Below are positions 24,879 to 31,217 of a stretch of DNA of 31,321 bases, piece by piece. Within the stretch, counting starts at the first letter, position 1. Each line of letters opens with the position of its first letter. The stretch is from Bacteroidales bacterium (GTDB taxonomy: Bacteria > Bacteroidota > Bacteroidia > Bacteroidales > JAGOPY01). A program made the translations under genes and the position numbers. The notes under the pieces are model-generated. The model had not been told where the DNA came from. It saw only the letters and a program-made list of their open reading frames with translations, and did not search any database. Location of the stretch: positions 1 through 31,321 of the forward strand of contig JALNZD010000048.1 of NCBI GenBank assembly GCA_023229505.1, written 5' to 3'.

Positions 24879-25604
24879 TTCCCAATCGTCGGTTAGCACA
24901 TTTTGTTGAGGGACATCTTTAGTAATCAATGCTTGTTTAAAGGCTTTGATCATAGCTGGTGGGCCAGAGATAAAGTAGTTCGAATGAATGCCGTTGTCAA
25001 GGAAAATTTCCTCTATGTCTATAACACCATCAGTTTCTTCAATGAATGATTTCACGAATGAAGACGAATTACATTCATCCGAATTGCACGAATTATTACG
25101 AATTTCACGGATTTGGTTCATCCTGCCAAGTTCTTCGTGGTAAATGTGATGATCTTTTGAACGAAACCCGAGATAGACGCGTGGGTTGATGTATTCGTTG
25201 AATGATTCGTGGGTGAAAAGGGAGAGGAAAGGGGTAATGCCTGTTCCTCCGGCAATGAATACGGTGTTTGTTTTGTTGTGTGGCTGTGTAAACAGGTCGC
25301 CATAGGGTAGTTTGAGCCATATTTCGGAGCCAACCTTTAGTTGTTCTCCCATTTGTTTGGTAAACTGACCTTTTACCGCGTATGTTATTTTTATTGTTTT
25401 TTCATCGGGGCTGCTCTGCATCGAAAAGCATCGGGAGTCGGGCCATTGGCTTGTACCATCGTAATCTTTATCGATGGCAATGTGAAGAAATTGACCGGGA
25501 TGATATTTGTATTTCCCGCTTAAGGAAGCGAACTCGAGGGTATAAATACCTTCTAAAGGGTTAATTATTGAGATAAGCTCTGATTTATATTTTTTTTGTA
25601 ACAT
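24876..25604 (-). CDS. CDP-6-deoxy-glucoseen reductase-like FAD/NAD(P) protein (DdhD/AscD-like, no ferredoxin domain)
   Basis: A 242-residue ferredoxin-NADP reductase-type protein. FAD binding is seen in 'YKYHPGQFLHIAI' and 'DSRCFSMQSSP' (RxxS motif), and NAD(P) binding in 'VFIAGGTGITPFLSLF', with a final 'YFISGPPAMIKAF'. In the 3,6-dideoxyhexose pathway E3 passes electrons to E1 (RfbH). Characterised E3 has about 330 residues with an N-terminal [2Fe-2S] ferredoxin domain, which is missing here, so a separate ferredoxin or direct transfer is needed. Residues 163-184 are encoded by an inserted interspersed repeat in frame (25053-25118). The gene lies between a GxxExxY gene and the epimerase gene. 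Role by context is likely; other flavin reductases are possible. Confidence 0.7.
   Translation of the reverse strand: MLQKKYKSELISIINPLEGIYTLEFASLSGKYKYHPGQFLHIAIDKDYDGTSQWPDSRCFSMQSSPDEKTIKITYAVKGQFTKQMGEQLKVGSEIWLKLPYGDLFTQPHNKTNTVFIAGGTGITPFLSLFTHESFNEYINPRVYLGFRSKDHHIYHEELGRMNQIREIRNNSCNSDECNSSSFVKSFIEETDGVIDIEEIFLDNGIHSNYFISGPPAMIKAFKQALITKDVPQQNVLTDDWE
25053..25118. repeat. ACGAATT-type repeat inserted in frame inside the ddhD-like gene
   Basis: About 66 bases with four to five ACGAAT(T/G) units at a 10-15 base spacing. On the coding strand they yield a low-complexity Asn/Ser/Cys-rich peptide (residues about 163-184) between 'EELGRM' and 'KSFIEET', where related reductases have a short loop. 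The length is a multiple of three and contains no stop, so the gene remains open. Confidence 0.65.
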
Positions 25605-25637
25605 ACGAATTGTACAAATTTTTACGAATTACACGAA
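25604..25637. repeat. ACGAATT-type interspersed repeat (left flank of the GxxExxY gene)
   Basis: It contains ACGAATT, ACAAATT and ACGAATTACACGAAC units and occupies nearly the whole 37-base gap between the GxxExxY stop and the ddhD-like start. Its orientation is opposite to the copy on the other side of the GxxExxY gene. Confidence 0.65.
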
Positions 25638-25641
25638 CGTG

Positions 25642-26016
25642 CTAATTGACAATTCGTTTATAGGTTAAGGATGGAGCGCCAAAATTTACTAAAATACCTA
25701 ATTTGAATTGGGTTGCTGTTACGTTGTTCACTGTTTGAAGGTGATCGGCCTCGATTAGAAATTTGGTGGCTTTCAGTTCAATAATTATCGCATTAAAACA
25801 GACAAAATCAGCAATGAAATATTTTTTCAACGGCTGATCATCATAAAAAACTGGCAACTTTTTTTCTCGTTCGTATGGGATGCTCACTTTTTTAAATTCC
25901 AATTCAAGGGCTTCTGAATAAACACTTTCAAGAAAACCTGAGCCAAGTTTTTTGTGGACTTCCATGCAAGCCCCGATGATCTTGTAACTTTCCTCTCTGT
26001 AGAGAATTTCAGTCAT
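25642..26016 (-). CDS. GxxExxY-family protein (PDDEXK-like)
   Basis: A 124-residue protein with the defining motif G27-x-x-E30-x-x-Y33 in 'KKLGSGFLESVYSEALELEF' and a later 'FIADFVCFNAIIIELKATK', whose D...E-x-K spacing resembles PDDEXK nucleases. The biochemical function of the family is not established as far as I know. It is common as a lone gene in many bacteria. Here it interrupts the ddhC-ddhD pair, has no obvious part in sugar synthesis, and is bracketed by inverted copies of the ACGAATT repeat. That suggests insertion as a unit. It still reads in the operon direction, so it need not block transcription. The start at 26016 fits the family N-terminus. Confidence 0.85.
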   Translation of the reverse strand: MTEILYREESYKIIGACMEVHKKLGSGFLESVYSEALELEFKKVSIPYEREKKLPVFYDDQPLKKYFIADFVCFNAIIIELKATKFLIEADHLQTVNNVTATQFKLGILVNFGAPSLTYKRIVN

Positions 26017-26017
26017 A

Positions 26018-26048
26018 CCACTTCGTGAAATTCGTCTTAATTCGTAAA
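26018..26048. repeat. ACGAATT-type interspersed repeat (right flank of the GxxExxY gene)
   Basis: Three units in the inverted sense (TTCGTGAAATTCGTCTTAA, then TTCGT) span the 20-base gap and the last codons of ddhC. The final residues and stop codon of ddhC (Phe-Thr-Asn-stop) are read from the repeat, so insertion seems to have reshaped the C-terminus. Confidence 0.65.
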
Positions 26049-27356
26049 ATCTGATAAGAACGAAGTGAGTACCTTTTCTGAATAATCAAACATCTCCTTC
26101 GTTAACCCGGGGTAGGTCCCCAAGAAAAAAGTGTTGTTCATGATGTAATCGGTGTTATTCAAGTGTTCAGCAATACGCCAATGTCGATTCATAAAGCCGG
26201 GCTGTTTGGTCATATTACCTGCAAAGAGATTTCGGGTTTCAATGAGGTTGTCGTTCAGGTGCCGTGCGATTTCATCCCGAGTGAAAGGTGTTCCTTCTTT
26301 CAGAGTTACAATAAATGCAAACCATGCCGGATCAGCACCTTCAGTTGCTTGTGCCAGGATGAAATATTCGGGGTACTTCGAAAAGATTCGAGTCCATTCT
26401 TTGAAGTTTGCTTTTCTACGGTCGCAGAATTCAGGAAGCTTATCAATCTGGGCTGCACCGATAGCGGCTTGAATGTCGGTCATCTTCAGGTTATAGCCGA
26501 TTTCGGAATATACGTATTTGTGGTCGAAACCCAAAGGCAGATTCCCGAAATGCTGAGAGAAACGTTTACCACAGGTGTTGTTCTCACCACCGGCACAATA
26601 ACAATCGCGACCCCAGTCGCGGAAGGCACGAACCAGTTGAGCCAATTGAGGATCGTTGGTACAGATTGCCCCGCCTTCACCAGTTGTGATGTGGTGGGCA
26701 GGGTAAAAAGAGATGGTTGAAAGATGACCAAAAGTGCCTGTTTTCTTTCCTTTATAAGCACTTCCAAATGCATCGCAATTGTCTTCAATAACCCACAGAT
26801 TATATTCATTGGCCAATTGCATCACAGCATCGAGGTTAAAAGGATTGCCTAACGTGTGTGCAATAAAAATACATCCGGTTTTTGGAGTGATGGCTTTGCG
26901 CATCATTTCAACATCAATATTGTAAGTTGGAATTTCAACATCTACAAATACCGGAATTAAACCATACTGAATGATAGGCGTAACAGTAGCGGGGAAACCT
27001 GCGGCTACAGAAATTACTTCATCACCAGGCTTAAGCCTTTTTTCGCCCAGTTTTTCAGAAGTCAAGGCTGAGAAAGCAAGCAGATTAGCCGAAGATCCTG
27101 AGTTGGCGAGCAGTACATGCTCTATGCCAAGAAATTCGGCTATTTTTTCAGCAAATTCTTCAGAGAATCTGCCTTCTGTCAGCCAAAAATCAAGGGAAGC
27201 TTCTACCGCATTAACCAATTCCTGATGATCAAATACCCTTCCGGCATAATTTACCTTTGATTTACCCGGGACGAATTCTTTTTCGGAAAATCTTGCCTGA
27301 TAATATTCTACGGTTTTGGTGACTATCTCTTTTCTTAGTTGTTTAAAATCTGTCAT
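26037..27356 (-). CDS. rfbH: CDP-4-keto-6-deoxyglucose 3-dehydrase (E1, RfbH/DdhC)
   Basis: E1 removes the C3 hydroxyl from CDP-4-keto-6-deoxyglucose using PMP and a [2Fe-2S] cluster. The 439-residue protein shows the diagnostic features. The usual PLP lysine is replaced by His (YPAHHITTGEGG, His221), as needed for a dehydrase rather than an aminotransferase. The cluster ligands are C194, C252, C254 and C262, which gives exactly C-X57-C-X1-C-X7-C as described for E1. The cofactor pocket 'LLANSGSSANLLAFSAL' is also present. It lies between ddhB and the GxxExxY gene; its redox partner gene is just beyond. The last residues come from a repeat. The call is very secure. Confidence 0.95.
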   Translation of the reverse strand: MTDFKQLRKEIVTKTVEYYQARFSEKEFVPGKSKVNYAGRVFDHQELVNAVEASLDFWLTEGRFSEEFAEKIAEFLGIEHVLLANSGSSANLLAFSALTSEKLGEKRLKPGDEVISVAAGFPATVTPIIQYGLIPVFVDVEIPTYNIDVEMMRKAITPKTGCIFIAHTLGNPFNLDAVMQLANEYNLWVIEDNCDAFGSAYKGKKTGTFGHLSTISFYPAHHITTGEGGAICTNDPQLAQLVRAFRDWGRDCYCAGGENNTCGKRFSQHFGNLPLGFDHKYVYSEIGYNLKMTDIQAAIGAAQIDKLPEFCDRRKANFKEWTRIFSKYPEYFILAQATEGADPAWFAFIVTLKEGTPFTRDEIARHLNDNLIETRNLFAGNMTKQPGFMNRHWRIAEHLNNTDYIMNNTFFLGTYPGLTKEMFDYSEKVLTSFLSDFTN

Positions 27357-27363
27357 TTTTTTA

Positions 27364-27392
27364 TTTCACGAATTATGACGAATTATACGAAG
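27364..27392. repeat. ACGAATT-type interspersed repeat (ddhB-ddhC junction)
   Basis: Units CACGAATTAT, GACGAATTAT and ACGAAG lie in the 79-base gap between ddhB and ddhC, starting 8 bases upstream of the ddhC ATG, so they take up the ddhC leader. The rest of the gap is AT-rich with a run of T and no gene. Confidence 0.65.
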
Positions 27393-27435
27393 GAATCCTT
27401 TAGTTGTTGCACTTTTTTTTTATTACTTTATGAAG

Positions 27436-28512
27436 TTATTTATAAAACTCATCAATTTGTTTCTCAGAAACACTTCTTACATCTTCTCCATTTAACCAGG
27501 CTTTGTTCCAGTCGACGATGGATCTGAGGGTGGTTTCGATATCCCATTTTGGAATCCATCCAAGTTCAGCTTTCGCTTTTGAACAGTCCAATTTCAGATA
27601 ACTTGCTTCATGTGGTTGAGGAGTACTGTCTAATTCATAGGCAGCGCCATTACTCCAAAGTTCACATATTTTATGGGTAATCCATTCTACATTTTTAGCG
27701 TCACTGTCATCAGCTCCGAAATTCCAACCTTCTGCAAAAGCAGGTCCGGCCGTATAGAGCTTTTCGCACAATGCAAGGTAACCGGATAAAGGTTCCAGTA
27801 CATGTTGCCAGGGTCGAATGGCATAAGGACTCCGGATTTTTACTTTCTCCCCACGCATTATTGCACGGATAAAATCCGGTATAAGCCGGTCGTCGGCCCA
27901 GTCGCCCCCACCTATAACATTACCGGCACGTGCAGAAGCTAAAGCAACACCATGATTCTTATATTCTTTAGGATTAAAAAAAGAACTTCTGAAAGAGGCT
28001 GTTACCAGTTCAGAGCAACCTTTGCTGTTCGAGTAGGGGTCATAACCGCCCATTGGCTCATTCTCACGGTATCCCCAATGCCATTCCTTGTTTTCGTAAC
28101 ATTTATCAGTGGTAACATTGAGAATTGCCTTCACACTGCCCACCTGCCTGGCAGCATCAAGCAGATTCACTGTTCCCATCACATTAATTTCATAAGTTTC
28201 GCGTGGATTCTTGTAAGATTCCCTTACAATTGCCTGGGCGGCCATGTGGATGATAACCTCAGGCTGTACTTCTTTGAGTGTTTTTAGTAACAAATTGTAA
28301 TCCCTGATATCTCCGATAGTAGAAGAAACAAGTTGGTCAACTTGTGCCAGTTCGTATAAACTTGGGGTTGTATGAGGCTTTAATGCATAGCCATACACAT
28401 CAGCTCCTAATTTATGGAGTAAAAGGCAAAGCCAAGAGCCTTTGAAACCAGTATGGCCGGTTACCAGTACCTTTCGTCCTTTGTATATATTGCTGTATAA
28501 ATTATCTTTCAT
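27436..28512 (-). CDS. rfbG: CDP-glucose 4,6-dehydratase (RfbG/DdhB)
   Basis: A 358-residue extended SDR. It starts MKDNLYSNIYKGRKVLVTGH, with the family's 'TGHTGFKGSWLCLLL' cofactor motif. Other signature parts are 'IIHMAAQAIVRESYKNPRET', 'NVTTDKCYENKEWHWGYREN', the YSNSKGCSE active site (YxxxK) and 'IRPWQHVLEPLSGYLAL'. The 'GHTGFKGSWL' and 'RPWQHVLEPL' strings are highly characteristic of CDP-glucose rather than dTDP-glucose dehydratases. It makes CDP-4-keto-6-deoxyglucose for RfbH. It lies 45 bases after ddhA, across a repeat copy. Nothing looks unusual in the protein. Confidence 0.95.
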   Translation of the reverse strand: MKDNLYSNIYKGRKVLVTGHTGFKGSWLCLLLHKLGADVYGYALKPHTTPSLYELAQVDQLVSSTIGDIRDYNLLLKTLKEVQPEVIIHMAAQAIVRESYKNPRETYEINVMGTVNLLDAARQVGSVKAILNVTTDKCYENKEWHWGYRENEPMGGYDPYSNSKGCSELVTASFRSSFFNPKEYKNHGVALASARAGNVIGGGDWADDRLIPDFIRAIMRGEKVKIRSPYAIRPWQHVLEPLSGYLALCEKLYTAGPAFAEGWNFGADDSDAKNVEWITHKICELWSNGAAYELDSTPQPHEASYLKLDCSKAKAELGWIPKWDIETTLRSIVDWNKAWLNGEDVRSVSEKQIDEFYK

Positions 28513-28519
28513 TATAACT

Positions 28520-28555
28520 ATTCGTTTAATTCGTTCAAATTTGTGTAATTCGCGA
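28520..28555. repeat. ACGAATT-type interspersed repeat (ddhA-ddhB junction)
   Basis: Inverted-sense units (TTCGTTTAATTCGTT, then TTTGTGTAATTCGCG) fill the 45-base gap from the ddhA stop to the ddhB start. Together with the other copies it marks every junction of the ddhA-to-ascE part of the operon except the ascE-ascF overlap. Confidence 0.65.
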
Positions 28556-28557
28556 CA

Positions 28558-29328
28558 TTACCATTTGATCCATGGTGCTTTATTTTTTTCAATTAACTCT
28601 TCCATTTGACTTTTGTCACGTTGATTGTCCATTGGCTTCCAAAAACCATGATGTTTATAGGTATATAGCTGATTATCCTTTGCAAGATTCTCAAGCGGAT
28701 CTATCTCAAATATTGTTTTGTCTCCCTCTATGTAATCAAAGACCTCAGGCTGACAAACAAAAAAACCGCCGTTTATCCAGGATCCGTCGCCTTTAGGTTT
28801 CTCCTGAAAACTTTTAACTTTAAGTGATTCATCTATTTCAAGAGCACCAAAACGGCCTTCCGGCAGCACAGATGTCATGGTTATGAATTTCCCGTGATTC
28901 ATATGGAATTCAACAAGTTGATTTATATCAACATCGCCAACCCCATCACCATAAGTTAGCATAAAAGGTTCATTACCCACATATTCTTGTGCTCGTTTTA
29001 TACGCCCACCTGTCATGGTATCCAATCCTGTATCTATGAGAGTTACCTTCCAGGGTTCTGCATAATTATTGTGGTGCGTTATCGTATTAGAGGTCATATC
29101 AATAGTCATGTCAGCCATGTGCAGGAAATAATGCGCGAAATATTCCTTGATCATGTATCCTTTATATCCGCAAAGAATGACAAATTCATTAAACCCATAT
29201 GAGGAGTATATTTTCATGATATGCCACAAGATGGGTTTACCACCTATTTCAACCATAGGTTTTGGCTTAAGGGCTGTTTCTTCGGATAGGCGGGAGCCAA
29301 GGCCGCCGGCTAAGATTAGAACTTTCAT
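28558..29328 (-). CDS. rfbF: Glucose-1-phosphate cytidylyltransferase (RfbF/DdhA)
   Basis: A 256-residue nucleotidyltransferase starting MKVLILAGGLGSRLSEETAL and continuing 'KPKPMVEIGGKPILWHIMKI', the RfbF signature. The later 'MLTYGDGVGDVDINQLVEFH' carries the metal-binding Asp, and 'GFWKPMDNQRDKSQMEEL' is the typical RfbF C-terminal motif. It makes CDP-glucose from glucose 1-phosphate and CTP, the committed step to 3,6-dideoxyhexoses. It is the first gene of the dideoxyhexose block in transcription order; 389 bases separate it from the ATPase gene, so a promoter in that gap is likely, though I cannot define one. The call is secure. Confidence 0.95.
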   Translation of the reverse strand: MKVLILAGGLGSRLSEETALKPKPMVEIGGKPILWHIMKIYSSYGFNEFVILCGYKGYMIKEYFAHYFLHMADMTIDMTSNTITHHNNYAEPWKVTLIDTGLDTMTGGRIKRAQEYVGNEPFMLTYGDGVGDVDINQLVEFHMNHGKFITMTSVLPEGRFGALEIDESLKVKSFQEKPKGDGSWINGGFFVCQPEVFDYIEGDKTIFEIDPLENLAKDNQLYTYKHHGFWKPMDNQRDKSQMEELIEKNKAPWIKW

Positions 29329-29422
29329 GAGGTTATAAGTAAAAAGGTAAAAGTAAAAAGAAAAGGTGGTTATTAAGTAGTATGATGACTGTTGGCTTTT
29401 ATTGAACTAAAAGTTAACATCG

Positions 29423-29536
29423 CTATTCACCAGTCACTCCCCACACCACTTTATCCACAATCCTGGTGTAGCTCTGGATGATCTTTACAACCTTTACCGA
29501 TACATTGGCATCGTTGTAATCAGGGATAGCCGCGAA
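29423..29536 (-). pseudogene. Relic of the 3' end of a UDP-GlcNAc 2-epimerase gene (WbjD/CapG type, tentative)
   Basis: A 37-codon stretch reads FAAIPDYNDANVSVKVVKII, then '..SYTRIVDKVVW' and a stop at 29425-29423. An in-frame TAG lies three codons before it, so no start is available. The 'PDY...NVS.KVVKIIQSYT..V...VW' pattern resembles the C-terminal helix of non-hydrolysing UDP-GlcNAc 2-epimerases in WbjD/CapG-like sets. That enzyme would complete the capE/capF route at 2473-4254, which lacks it. The last few residues lie in GTGACT-like repeat sequence. The relic is short and the identification depends on pattern memory. Confidence 0.45.
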
Positions 29537-29555
29537 TAGTGACTAGGTGATTTCA

Positions 29556-29612
29556 GCCCCCTCCCTGGCCCTCCCCTGTTCCTCGCGTACGCGGGGACAT
29601 GCGGGGGAGGGG
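29556..29612. repeat. GC-rich imperfect palindrome
   Basis: A C-rich arm (CCCTCCCTGGCCCTCCCC) leads into GTTCCTCGCG-TA-CGCGGGGACATG and a G-rich arm (CGGGGGAGGGG). The centre CGCGTACGCG is a perfect 10-base palindrome. In RNA it would form a strong hairpin, and it stands out from the AT-rich surroundings. It could be a terminator-like stem for the ATPase transcript, though no U-run follows directly, or a mobile palindromic element of the kind seen between genes in many genomes. Confidence 0.55.
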
Positions 29613-29680
29613 AACGTTAGAGCTGTTAGATTTGCTAAATTCTCAATTTCCCAATCCTTATAACTTTTCAATTTTTCCTT

Positions 29681-29715
29681 TCACCTTTTCACTGTTTCAC
29701 TGTATCACTATTCCA
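29681..29715. repeat. Short TTTCACTG-type tandem repeat
   Basis: About four units of a 7-8 base repeat (TTTTCACTG, TTTCACTG, TATCACT, ATTCCAC) end 3 bases before the ATPase stop codon. A similar run (GTTCCACTGTTCCAC) is found upstream of the same gene at 30923-30940, so the gene is bracketed by related repeats. Confidence 0.55.
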
Positions 29716-29717
29716 CA

Positions 29718-30839
29718 TCATTGAGTCTTAAGAACTCTTTTCCTGATCCACAGTGCAAATAATGGATCAGAAAGAATATACCGCTCATCACTATTTTTAA
29801 TAATGAGTCCTGTCCCTTTCAGAACTTTCAGGGTTCGGGAAACATTGATGCTTTTATAATCAATCCTGGAATAAAGAGAACTGGCGTCTTCTGCTATTTT
29901 CAGGACGACCAGGCGATGCTCCCGTCTTTTAGATGTTTCTTCCCAAAGTTTTTCCAGGTAGTTTCGTTCATGCAAAAGCAATTCTTCCAGGATCGTATCC
30001 AGATCAAGTTTAAATGATAAAGGTGATAGCTGGTGCTTGATATAAATTTGTTGAAGGATTAGCTGGGTATAGTAAGGATGACCATTCGAAAAATCCAGAA
30101 TGGAATTTATAAATTGATCCGTCACACTAATATTCAATTCATGAAACGTCCGTTCAAGATATTTACGAAAATCTTCTTTATGGATAAATCCAATTTCAAT
30201 AATTCTTGCAAGCCGGTAAAAAGGTGAATTCTTTTTCAGGAAAAGGGAATCCATCATCGATTCTGAGCTGCCGGAGAAGATAAAGGCTGTATTTTTCTGT
30301 AGTTGAATTTTCGAACGGAACAATTTTACGATACGGTCACCATCCAATTTGCTGATATCACCGAATTCATCCAATCCACAAAAAATTTGCTTTTGATATT
30401 TATGACTGTATGATTCAATGAAATCGATGCTTTCAGATAGCAGTTCCCAATCATCGGTTTCAGGAGAGGCATAACTTAGGACAAACTCGAATTCCTCAAC
30501 TACTTGTTTCAATTCAATATTTTTAAGGACCTGGCCGATATTTTTGCCAAACTTACGGAAGACCTTATCTAGCTTTTTATTCGCCAGAACAGTTGCCGTG
30601 ATTTGCTCTGATAATTGTCTGAGATCAGGAACCGCAAAAAGATCGACATAAGTTGTAAAATGATGATCTTTTTTTAATCTATCAAGAACTTCAAGTACAA
30701 TCGAAGTCTTCCCAAAACGCCTGGGCGCAATCAGGACAATACTTTGCCCCTGCCGGAGCAAAGTCATTATCAAATCGATCTCCTTTTCTCTGCCGATCAG
30801 GTCCTTACCAGTAACCGGTTTGCCTGCCTGAAGTTTCAT
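29718..30839 (-). CDS. AAA-type ATPase of the archaeal-ATPase/STAND-like group
   Basis: A 373-residue protein with 'GREKEIDLIMTLL' ahead of the Walker A loop PRRFGKTS (residues 39-46), Walker B at 'FCGLDEFG' (about 153-160) and 'FIFSGSSESMMDSLF' as the sensor strand. After the ATPase core comes a helical region with 'FSNGHPYYTQLILQQIY' and a C-terminal winged-helix-like part ('..LKVLKGTGLIIKNSDERYI', '..DPLFALWIRKRVL'). This architecture is known from the ATP-binding proteins often called archaeal ATPase-like. Their cellular role is generally unknown, and some take part in defence or DNA transactions. It does not fit polysaccharide synthesis, and it is flanked by simple repeats. Confidence 0.85.
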   Translation of the reverse strand: MKLQAGKPVTGKDLIGREKEIDLIMTLLRQGQSIVLIAPRRFGKTSIVLEVLDRLKKDHHFTTYVDLFAVPDLRQLSEQITATVLANKKLDKVFRKFGKNIGQVLKNIELKQVVEEFEFVLSYASPETDDWELLSESIDFIESYSHKYQKQIFCGLDEFGDISKLDGDRIVKLFRSKIQLQKNTAFIFSGSSESMMDSLFLKKNSPFYRLARIIEIGFIHKEDFRKYLERTFHELNISVTDQFINSILDFSNGHPYYTQLILQQIYIKHQLSPLSFKLDLDTILEELLLHERNYLEKLWEETSKRREHRLVVLKIAEDASSLYSRIDYKSINVSRTLKVLKGTGLIIKNSDERYILSDPLFALWIRKRVLKTQ

Positions 30840-31200
30840 AGTATCAAAGATAATACAAAAAGTGTCTCATACGACATTTGTACTATTATAAAACCACAGA
30901 TTATTACTTTCTCTTTCCATACCGTTCCACTGTTCCACTTTCCAGAGGTGACTGGGTGAAAAGGTGACTAAGTGACTAGGTGACATGGTGACTAATTGAA
31001 TAAATTACCAAGTTACCCTGTTACCTTGTTACTCAGTTACCTAGTTACCATGAGACTGGGTGACCGGAAGAAAAGGTGACTAAGTGACTAGGTGACATGG
31101 TGACTAATTGAATAAATTACCAAGTTACCCTGTTACCTTGTTACTCAGTTACCTAGTTACCATGAGACTGGGTGACCGGGTGACTCAGTGACTCAGTGAC
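30840..31200. other. 361-base non-coding repeat-rich region
   Basis: Between the ATPase start and the stop of the four-helix-bundle gene there is no gene. The segment holds short TTCCACTG-type repeats (30923-30940), the 112-bp tandem duplication (30959-31179) and a GTGACTCA run (31178-31217). No recognisable promoter is visible for the ATPase gene, and an A-rich stretch precedes its ATG. Confidence 0.65.
30959..31179. repeat. 112-bp tandem duplication built from GTGACT / GTTACC heptads
   Basis: The 109 bases at 30959-31067 recur identically at 31071-31179, a period of 112. Each copy has a left arm of GGTGACT-type heptads, a short spacer (AATTGAATAAATTA) and a right arm of GTTACC-type heptads. 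The right arm is close to the inverse of the left (GGTAAC versus GGTGAC), so each copy can fold into a long imperfect hairpin. No identical short repeats with distinct spacers are seen, so it is not a CRISPR array. Confidence 0.9.
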
Positions 31201-31217
31201 TCAGTGACTAGGTGACT
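31178..31217. repeat. GTGACTCA octamer-like run
   Basis: The run reads GGGTGACTCAGTGACTCAGT and continues with one more CAGTGACT and a final AGGTGACT. It joins the tandem duplication to the end of the four-helix-bundle gene, so the last codons of that gene (Gln-Ser-Pro-Ser-His-stop) are read from the repeat. Confidence 0.75.

Larger units (their letters stand above)
29329..29717. other. 389-base intergenic region between rfbF and the ATPase gene
   Basis: This gap holds an A-rich leader before rfbF (29329-29400), a possible epimerase relic (29423-29536), a GC-rich palindrome (29556-29612), and T/C-rich heptad-like repeats (29681-29715). I see no complete gene and no promoter good enough to name. 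It probably contains the start of transcription for the polysaccharide operon, or marks where a neighbouring region was joined. Confidence 0.6.

Noticed and set aside
26163..26720. Long plus-strand open frame (185 codons) opposite rfbH
   Set aside because: It is fully antisense to a well-conserved gene, and its translation shows no family pattern or plausible composition.
30950..31217. CRISPR array
   Set aside because: Units are 7-8 bases with no unique spacers, the larger repeat is a simple two-copy tandem duplication, and no cas genes are present.
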